Part shown: positions 55,390-64,000 of the stretch, one piece after another
Layout: the number at the start of each line of letters is the position of its first letter
Position numbering within the stretch: position 1 is the first letter of the stretch
Source: Halichondria panicea
Taxonomy: Eukaryota > Porifera > Demospongiae > Suberitida > Halichondriidae
Length of the DNA: 64,000 nucleotides
Assembly: GCF_963675165.1 (NCBI RefSeq)
Contig: NC_087383.1
Location: 4,928,979-4,992,978, forward strand
Direction of reading: 5' to 3'
The notes under the pieces: generated by a model
The model's input: only the letters and a program-made list of their open reading frames with translations
Databases searched by the model: none
Told to the model about the DNA's origin: nothing
Translations under genes and position numbers: made by a program

Positions 55390-58300
55390 ATGGTGGTAGA
55401 TGTAGAAGGAGCTTGGGACCTGCTCAAAGGGGTACCTGTCACTCTGTGGATGCTGTCATCTGTGATGTTGCTCAGTGCTCTGAGCCCAGCATGTGCTGTG
55501 CACGAATTCACAGCACACAGGATGCAGCAGTTTGACTTGTATGGCAACCAGTATGGTGAGTTGTATCTAAATTGGGTCTGAAATTGCTGCTGGCAGTGTA
55601 CCTGCATGTGAATGGGTGTAACGTTCAATTCTTAACCGTGACAGGTTCTCGCAGTTCTTTGGTGAACATGGAGGCCAGAGGGGAGGTAGCAAGCATGCTG
55701 AACAGGAAATGTGTTGTTGTGAGATGGGCGGAGCTTTCATATGAGTCTTTTATGGAACTTGTTGAGCGGGGTGCGGGTTCCATAATCATTTTATTACCTC
55801 TAGACATTGTTTCTGTGGACAAAAAGAAAATTAACGTGAGTGGTAGTTAAATGGCTTCTAGGAGTCTGTTCCATGGGAGGTGAAAAGAACCTCTCAATGT
55901 GCTGTGTTCTTTCCACATGCAGTGCATGACGTGTACAAGCCTTCCCACATTGTTAGCACAATTGAGTACAGTACGTGTGTTTGCAAGTTGTCAACGCAGT
56001 CATTCACCTTTTGTATCCGGTGTTCTTTTTTGTTCAAAGAAAATGTATGTACATGCACAATTCATATGTAAGATCAAAGATAAATCTCAGTCATGTGATT
56101 GTCGTGTGTCTCACGTGCAGGAGTGGCGACAACTGGAAGCAGAGCTACTGTTAACAAAGGTCCCTATTCCGGTGTACTTTGTCCCTGAGGACACGGGGCT
56201 CACTCTGATTCATAACAAGCTGGCAAACAATGCAGAGAAAGAGTCTAAGTCTTCAGTACTTTATCGTAAGAGCTCGGTATTGTGGTGCTACATGTACATA
56301 CAAGTAGCTAGTTACTGCAGAGCCATGTGTTTTGTGGGCTAATGATCACACCTAGCTTTCATTAAAATGTCTTTCCTGAAATGTGGCTTTTTATAATTAT
56401 GTCACTGTGGACTTGCAGGAATACTTTCAACTTTTTACGAGGATGGATACCAGATGACAAGTAGTGATCAACAAGAATCAAAACCTGACAAAGATGTTGA
56501 AATTCATACCATTACTGTAAGTATCGAAGTATCGCCAATGCGAAATATCTGGAAATAAATTTCTTATTTCAGATCATGACTTTAATCTGTAAAAGTGTGT
56601 AAGCTCCATGCTAATTATTCTTCATGATCAATGGTCTACTACATGTATTCAAGGGGATCTCTCGCGTGTAATCAATCCTCGTAGTTATAGGTAGATGTAT
56701 CGAATGAAAACGAAGTACTAGCTGCTCTTCAATTTGCTCATCACAGTGAAACCTATTGTGGTCAGCTTATATACATGTTACATGCACGTACTGTATTACT
56801 AGAATGTTTTGCGAGCATCAAACATACGCAAACTTTGCGAGGGTTGATCAAATCGCAAAATCTAAAGTAGTACTAGTAAACACGATACTTGCCAGAATGC
56901 AATAGTTAAGATCGCAAAGGTCAATTTTTCTGTTGATTTATATTCTAGTAATACGGTATATATAAGCAGATCATGCTCTCCAATATAGCTATGTTGATAT
57001 GCCCCAAAGTAGTGTGTTTCAAGCTAACCATGCACTTATACATTACAGCCTTGCTTTTGGTCCTGAAAGGGTCTATCTACATGTATCTACGTATTTGTGC
57101 ACGTGTATTTGTGTGTATACACTGTACATGTATGCGATTCTTAAAGTACATGTAAGTTTAGTTTCACTGTTTTCCATTCACTTTCTTATAGGGCAAGCTG
57201 GTGGGCGCAGGTGTGGAACACAAGCTTCCTACTCTGGCAATCTTAGCTCACTATGATACCACTGGGCTAGCCACTGTGAGTCATGTTGTAGTACCCAGTT
57301 TTTACTTGTAGTACGTATCATTTCAAAGTAAATTATTAATATTCCTTGCGATGTATATTGAACTACAACAACGTTGATAGCATGAACCACTCACCATTGA
57401 CTGCTATACATGTACATGTAGCTCTAATGCAAGTGTTTCTGTGTGTACTGTACATGTAACCCATACGACTTGGTATAGTACAGTTTCCTTGTGTGCTACC
57501 ATTCTATAGAGTCTCCCTTCCCACGCTGGAGCTAGTGGAGTGGCAGCAGTGCTGGAGTTAGCACGACTGTTCTCCAGGTTAGCCCTCTAGTCTGTAACAG
57601 TCATTGGCTGTTGCAATACCTGATTTGCATTTTATCTACATCACTGATAGATGTGAGGTTAGATAGCAAACAATAGTACTTTGTCTGCACACTTATGTTA
57701 CCATCGGGATGTGCCCTTAGTAGTGTTGCCCTAGCTGTCAGGAAAACCATTTATAGCCCATAAAATAATTGTACGTCATTTGATCTGTAAACAAGAAGTC
57801 CAGAGGTTGTTTGCATTGATACTCTAATCTACAGGTTTTATGCCGACCCCAAGCAACGGCCTAAGTACAACCTCCTCTTTGTACTGAGCGGGGGTGGGAA
57901 GTTCAACTACTTTGGTACCAAGCACCTAATCTTTGAACAGATGGATAATCAGGACGATGATGGTCTCCTGCCACAGGCAGAGTACACAATGTGTCTGGAC
58001 GAGATTGCATCAGGGGATAGTCTCTTTGTGCATGTCTCCAAGCCACCCAAAGAGGGTACCAAGCCTCATAAACTACTCAAAACTCTTAATGAGGTGTGTT
58101 ATTACTCTGCGTGTGTGATGCATTTGTACATGTTGTTTCTTGAACCACCTGGCCTCAAGTATATCTGTATTCAGTATAGTTGTGGGAATTGTGTGTTAAA
58201 GACTTGTAGTAGTGATAACAAGCCTCGTGAAGGTACAGTTGTAACTGCTCAATTGTTGCAATGCGAGAACAGCTAAGAGCTTCTATACACGTATAGCTTT

Positions 58301-61292
58301 TTTATTGAAGAATTTTTCGTTCTCAAGTTATATCTAGTTTTATTTAGTGTACATGGAATACAGTTGTAGTCTCTTCGACTCGTGTAGAAATTTTCCACTC
58401 CATAATACTTAATAAGGCGCTAGATCAACCTTTTTGCAGCTCTACCCCATTTTCTCATAAAGCCATTCCTTTTTCAACAGATCTGTACTGATGCTTTATC
58501 ACTGCAGGTGGCTTGGCCAATTGATTGCCTACATGTACATGTTTTACGTGTCTTAAGTTTTGTGTCATTATAATTATGTTAAATTTGCATCTTTCCAGAC
58601 ATGGGCATACATGTACCCAGACTCTCCTTTCCCCTTGGCCCACAAGAAGGTTAAACTAGGTGACGAGTTGTTAGCATGGGAACATGAGCAGTTCTCGCTG
58701 AAGAGACTACCAGCTGCCACTCTCTCTTCTCTGGAGAGCCACAGTGACCTCAGCAGACGTTCCATGTTTGTGACCAGGTGAGATGTGATTCGTAGTGGGT
58801 CTGTCCCTTCTTGTGGATATCAATTCCTTTGTCTCGATCTTCACAAACTTTTTCTCTGTGGAGCAACCAACATATTTGCAGGTACAGCTAGTACATGTAT
58901 TGTTGTTCAATATTTTTAGGTCTGAGAACAATGTGGACATTCTTTCTCGTAACGTCAAGGTCATTGCTGAGGGAGTGGCTCGACACTTATTTGAAGTCTC
59001 CTGTGAGGTAGTTTGCTAATTTATTAGTAAGACTGCTACTGTGTAACAAGTAATGTCTGGAGACTCTTTGTTACTCTCCTGTTTGGTTTGTACGTGTTTA
59101 CTCCATAAAATGTTCTCCCAGAACTCGTCAGATTGCGGTGAGGTGTTTGAAGGTAGCGAGAATGGTGTCCATACAGATTTTCTCAAGGCATGGATGGAGT
59201 TTCTGGCCTCCAATGCTCGCTCCCCTCAACTAATGACTCAGGAACACCCTGTAGTAACAGGCCTTGAGCAGGTAGGTAACTGTGGTACGCCGCATGTAAC
59301 ATTTAATTATGTGTTTCTGTCAGTCATAATTACATGATTATTTAGACTGCATATGTGCTATCGTGTTACTCGTTGTGCAGGCTCTTGGCAGATATGCTCA
59401 CGATGTTACTACCTACAGTCATAAACCAGATGGATCGTAAGTATTTAGGAAATTCTTTAGGGGCTATTGTAATCTGTTTGTAGTAGAAATGTATGTACAT
59501 GTACGGACATTTTATGGATAATTATTATTATGCCTCGAGGTGTAACCGCAAAAGCCATGCAGTAAAGCTTACATGTGTGTGTCTGTCTCTCTGTGCATGT
59601 AGCAATTGCTAACAATTGTCGTAATTCATGGATTTGTGACTAGAGCTTCTTTCTTGAGTACTTTTACTTATAGTGAAGGCTGTTGCAGCTTTTCAGACTC
59701 AGCATAGTCTGTTCGCACATAGTTTTATTCAACGTAGCTACCCACTAAGTAGCTACAGGAGTAGAGCTGCATAACTGTACTGCCAGAAACAGCAGCAATT
59801 TTGAACTTGACATCTCTGCAGATCCACCCCTTTTTTGCTTATTCATTGACAGGAAAGGCAAGTGGCAACAATTTAGTCATAATTACCCGAAGCCGTGCCC
59901 AGCGGGTATAGTTACTAGTAGTCCGTTGGTTTGTTTGTTTGTCACATCTGAGCCTGCTCACCTAGATGCCATAGCGCTGCGTTTACAGCAATAAGTTATT
60001 AGTTGGAAGATTTTGATGTTTAAAGCCTCATTGTCGAATAAAAGCAAGCAGAAGCTTGAACTTGCACGTTGGCTAGCTAGCTAACGCATGACTTTTATTC
60101 GAGGTAGATCCCCGGGAAAAAAATTTTGAACTTTTAATGCAAAACCGGGTATGCGTAAGGGTAGGTCAGGTAGCTCAGATGGCAACATTCCTCTGGTTTC
60201 TATATATAGATCTTATTATTCATGTCAAAAGCCGAGAGTTAGCGCTCCAGTGCTCTAGTTATAATTATTATGCTAATCGTATGATGTGCTATAATTATAG
60301 TGACTGGAGTTTGTATAGCAATTAATCCCGTATCACATCCGGTCACGTCGCCATAGACATCATGCAATTACCTGTCAAGAATGACAATGTGTGGTTTTAA
60401 AATGAACGGCTGCAGCTGAAAATGTTAATTAATAAAACTGCCGAGAACTTCATCATAAACGATTAGAAATTAATAGTATGGTTACTCGTGCAAAAAGGGA
60501 TTAATAGCACTCATAACAAGCATTGGAAAGGTTCATAGCACTCGGCTGCACCTCGTGCAAATACAAGGCCAGCTATTGCCTGTTACTCATGCTATTAATC
60601 CATATTAATTATACAATTATATTACAATCATTGCAATCATCATTAATCTATTTAACCAAACACGGTAATTCGCTTGCACTGTCAGATAGATTCCATCAGT
60701 TAAGTCGAATACTCATATTAACTTTGTTCATGTCATGAGAGCAAACTCGTTACAGTACGTATCAGCTGTGTTTATAGTGTCCCCTCAAAGGTTGCATTAA
60801 CTTGTATTGTCATGTATGTCATAAATCCAACTAAGATGACTGTAGTATACAATCTCTAGGGAGATAATCTGTCTGTTCAAGAGCTGAGCATTTTCTGCAC
60901 TATTCAGGGAGCCTGAGTTTGTGGTGTATGATATCTCCGAGACAAGGCTACAAGCTCACCGGATAAAGCCTGCTTTATTTGATCTCTTTCTAGGACTGGC
61001 TATTACAGCTTATGGTTTCCTCTGGTACTTATCTGTGCTGGTGAGTTGCTTCATGTATCATGATTTGTGTATAATATATACAGTCATGCACATGCATGCC
61101 ATTCCATTGAAGTGTGATGCGTGACGTTAAATTGAGAGAGCAATAAAAACATTTTGGCTTTGATACTTAAGAAAAACAGTTCATAATGATAACCATTTTG
61201 CTCTGCAGTTTTTCCCCACGGTTTGGCCCCTCATCCAGTCAATCCCCTTGCCGATCCAAGTACGAACAATCCGACCAACTAAAATAGACTGA
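55390..61292 (+). CDS. NCLN: Nicalin (BOS / multipass-translocon subunit)
   Basis: 13 exons: 55390-55555, 55645-55835, 56121-56265, 56419-56516, 57192-57275, 57510-57577, 57835-58093, 58599-58777, 58920-59007, 59122-59271, 59381-59436, 60908-61040 and 61209-61292. They total 1,701 nt, or 566 aa; human nicalin is 563. Signatures: a hydrophobic N-terminus then AVHEFTAHRMQQFDLYGNQY; RSSLVNMEAR; LAHYDTTGLA; HAGASGVAAVLELARLFSR; FVLSGGGKFNYFGTKH; HVSKPPKEGT; LAWEHEQFSLKRLPA; EPEFVVYD; and a C-terminal membrane segment. Nicalin has an M28 aminopeptidase-like lumenal fold and works with NOMO and TMEM147 at the ER translocon. Every splice phase agrees. Introns carry dispersed repeats (56789-56957, 58230-58450, 59525-60600). 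Confidence 0.96.
56789..56957. mobile_element. Small MITE with 'actgtattactagaat' ends
   Basis: The left end 'tgtattactagaatgttttg' is answered by 'attctagtaatacggta'. Left-part relatives lie at 33870-34080 and 9970-10100. In NCLN intron 4. Confidence 0.65.
59525..60610. repeat. Repeat-filled NCLN intron
   Basis: 59525-59770 belongs to the 'gcctcgaggcgtagcc' family ('tgcctcgaggtgtaaccgca'). 60300-60480 matches 47160-47330. 60495-60600 has inverted ends 'gggattaatagcactcataa' / 'gttactcatgctattaatcc', related to about 23550-23640. 'gtagctcagatggcaac' at about 60170 is box-A-like but has no tRNA fold. No exon is needed. Confidence 0.55.
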
Positions 61293-61810
61293 CATAATTA
61301 TATAATATTATTTTGTATGAATTGCAGTAACTGCATGCATGTTGAGTATGTACGTGTACCACCAGTACGTATAAACGTGGCTCTGCTGTTACATGTACGT
61401 GATGCATGCGTACTATGGAGTATATTAGTGCATGCATGTGGGTCAGTACAATTGAGACAAGCATAAGCGAGCATCATCATGCACACTAATGTGGATTGCA
61501 GAGAGGGAAGTCTAAATATAATGTCAATCTTTAATATTGACTTCAGTGAATCATACTGTCATTTTATCGCATGCATGGATCTAGTGAGTATAGTCTGCTA
61601 GACATACTTATACTGCCAAGTTGTCACGGCCGCCCGACTCACGTACTGCACTGATTTCATTAATATTGTTTACATGAAGACTATAAGAAAGGGGTGAATA
61701 ATTTTTTAATTACAAAAGCATGCAGGGTAAAGTATACGTATAACAAATTATAAGACTGACAAACGCTGTGATTACTGTATGCACCCAAACACAACCACAA
61801 ATAAGTATGA
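61293..61810. other. Interval between NCLN and the MFSD12-like gene
   Basis: 518 bp between two convergent stop codons. Rich in 'catgcatg' and 'acatgtac' strings. No gene, RNA or clear element. Confidence 0.5.
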
Positions 61811-64000
61811 TCAAGACACAATATTGTTTTTGCCTATTAATTGCTCAGTCTCATTTCTATCAGAGGAAATAGAGTGGTCCAATTCGTCTTTGGCAGTTAC
61901 AACCAGGGAGGTTCTACGTGTGCACATTGCTGAATCGTGAAAAAAATAAATTATCTTAACAGCTAGAGTGGGCAATACGACAGGGAATCGGGCAGTTACA
62001 AATTATGATAACCGACAAAGTTACAGTCGAGTACCACCTCTATACCAGACACTTACTATTATTGAACACTAGCTGTCATGCGCATATTGACTATGATACA
62101 ATTATACTATACATGCAGTGGAACCTCCATTACACGCTATATAACGGCCAAGAGCTCAGGTCCGGATTGAAACTACAATGACTTCAATGTAAAGCAACCT
62201 CTCAGGAGCGACCACCTCTCTACTCCGTATAACGAGCAGCTTTCTATTATTGCTGAGATAGCATTATTGTGAAAAAAACCTAGCTGTAGCTTGTCTCTAC
62301 AGCCTTTTCAAAGCTTGTATGAGCTAAAGAAGCAGTTAGCAAAGCTCCAAGATTCATTCGCAGCCAGAAATGACTCATAGAGCATACAATGTATGTATTG
62401 TCTTCCTTGGGAGGTTTTGATATACATAGATGGCAATTGAAACTTCCCAAGGAAGACCACCTTCTCTATAACGGCCAAAAGGTGCCCGTTTTATAGAGGT
62501 CCCACTATATAATTATACACTGACAGTGCTAGTAGCACTAAGGTATGTCAATCACTCACCATCAGGAACATGTACGACAATTCATCTAGCTACCTCGGGA
62601 ATAATTCATGAAGTGGGCATTCACCATAATTTATTGCAATTTTTAACTGTCACAAACTACCAACTGTCAGCTAGTTAGTGCAAAGCATCATGTTTGAACT
62701 ACAACTGCGAACGTCCACTCCTATAATTTTATAGCAAACACACCGTAGGTGTCAAACTTGAGCAAGTATTATAGACTGAGCGTATATGGCTGTTGTGTAG
62801 GCAATTTTGATAGTCATGAAATACGTCACATAATTATATAGACAATAATTATAATGTCCACTAACAGAGACAAATGTACGTACCTTTAGACTTGTTGCTC
62901 ACTCTCAAGAACATAATGAGTGACAACACGGCAAGAGCAACACAGGCGAGCAGTGACGCTCCTCCAGGTACGAATACCAGTACGTGGCGATAGAACGACT
63001 GGCATTTTGGGCAGCACACACTGAATGAATGTATACGTACATAATTATACCTTGTAAAAATTATGATTGCATGTACATGTATATACATGTAATATATAAT
63101 ATACAATGTAAACGTAATCATTTGTTTTAAACTCACTGTTCTGTGTGATTACAAGGGTGAAGGGCTTGAATGACTGCCACAGCGATGCCATTGGATATCT
63201 TATCAGTGAAGCTCATTAGTCCATAGACAAAAGCACCACTACCCTATTGTGTGTATGTCATAATTATGATTGTGTATTATTGTTCAAACAATGTACCAGC
63301 TTTGAAACAGCTAGTAAGGTCACTTCCTTTAATGGCCCTAGATTTAAGGTTTCAAGAAACCATATGGGTAAGCCGTACAAACCTACAGTGCATGTGTACA
63401 TAATCACCACAGCGGGTCCAATGAGGTCAGCCACCATAGACAAGGAGGTGACTAAAATGGTGGCCCCACCCCCTCCTATCAGTACTGTCGACCCGTACAG
63501 GAACACCTCCTCCACTATATTCTGAGGAACACTCTGGACCCAGAACCACACACTGAGAAAAGAAATACATAACTAGTACACCACATAACACATAATGGTT
63601 ACACTTACAGTCCTCCCCAGATGAGAGCCAGGCCGATAAAATACACCATCTGAAAGTAAGGGGTAACTTATTGAATTACACGTATGTACATTTCAGTAGT
63701 TGAACACACTTCATAGATTTGCATGCAGTAATAAGAGATTCAATACCACATGGTTGAACGTACATATCTGCCAATAATCTTGTTGAAGAACTTGAGAAGG
63801 AGAGTCATAAGGAATCCTGATACATAAATCACCAGGGGACCAATAGCCACACTATTCTGTGTGGTACGGAGAATATAGAGTATGAAGAGCTACCCGGTCA
63901 GTATAAAAGGCATGAGGAATATCCACTAGTATAAAGAATGTACATGCAGTCATATTTTTAAACATGTGCTCAGGTAGGCTTTTTATGCCAAGCACTTGTA
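61811..64000 (-). CDS. MFSD12: MFSD12-like major facilitator transporter, partial (C-terminal part)
   Basis: Minus-strand exons 63856-63764, 63649-63609, 63552-63408, 63243-63137, 63020-62884 and 61929-61811, all in phase. The gene continues beyond the window end, so the N-terminal half is missing. The parts match the MFSD12 family: [77 protein letters not shown] then a CCPKC turn, and a last membrane helix. MFSD12 is a lysosome/melanosome membrane protein needed for cysteine import. The last exon is less certain. It encodes a 39-residue polar tail with ETEQLI, an acidic dileucine-type sorting motif, and closes the frame exactly. Confidence 0.85.
62116..62507. mobile_element. pogo-like MITE, uninterrupted copy
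   Basis: Starts 'cagtggaacctccattacac', ends 'tttatagaggtcccactata'. The interior ('gaccacctctctactccgta', 'aagcttgtatgagctaaaga') matches the outer element at 51262-52853 in reverse orientation. In the last intron of the MFSD12-like gene. Confidence 0.8.

Overview
The window is eukaryotic and most likely from a sponge (demosponge-like) genome. Genes are split by many short GT-AG introns, often only 50-60 bp. Intergenic and intronic DNA is AT-rich and full of small inverted-repeat elements. The recognisable genes are animal housekeeping genes (SCAP, nicalin, USE1, an MFSD12-like transporter) at animal-like lengths. The species call is an inference; no rRNA or mitochondrial marker is present.

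Left part (1-30.3 kb). Two paralogous multi-exon genes on the + strand, A (about 1.56-9.71 kb) and B (about 25.34-30.33 kb), share one unusual architecture. A short hydrophobic N-terminus ends in a 2A translational-recoding motif (DVETNPGP). It is followed by a CARD-like death fold, a Death domain, an astacin-type zinc metalloprotease (HExxHxxGxxHExxR plus Met-turn) and a dynamin-like P-loop GTPase. Gene B joins into one 1,031-residue frame and gene A into about 1,090 residues. They look like a lineage-specific innate-immunity or cell-death system and are the main discovery here. The 15 kb between them is gene-poor: two decayed LINE reverse-transcriptase remnants, foldback and nested MITEs, minisatellites and a three-unit tandem array of exon-like, non-coding segments.

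Right part (31-64 kb). A compact block with strictly alternating strands: USE1 (-), SCAP (+), a lid-less HSP70-like gene (-), nicalin/NCLN (+) and an MFSD12-like gene (-, cut by the window end). USE1/SCAP and HSP70/NCLN are head to head, 402 and 180 bp apart between start codons. SCAP/HSP70 are tail to tail, 136 bp apart. Splice phases close exactly for USE1 (258 aa), SCAP (1,650 aa), HSP70-like (614 aa) and NCLN (566 aa). A tRNA-Gly(TCC) gene sits in a SCAP intron. Several of these proteins act at the ER: SCAP escorts SREBP, nicalin belongs to the BOS/multipass translocon and USE1 is a Golgi-to-ER SNARE. The sequence does not show that the clustering is functional.

Introns hold most of the repeats. 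They include a 530-bp palindrome carrying a frameshifted RecQ-like helicase fragment, pogo-like elements (one with another element nested inside), and three copies of a CAGGGTGTCATACAGG element. All exon models were made by reading frames and splice signals by eye; no alignment or RNA evidence was available.
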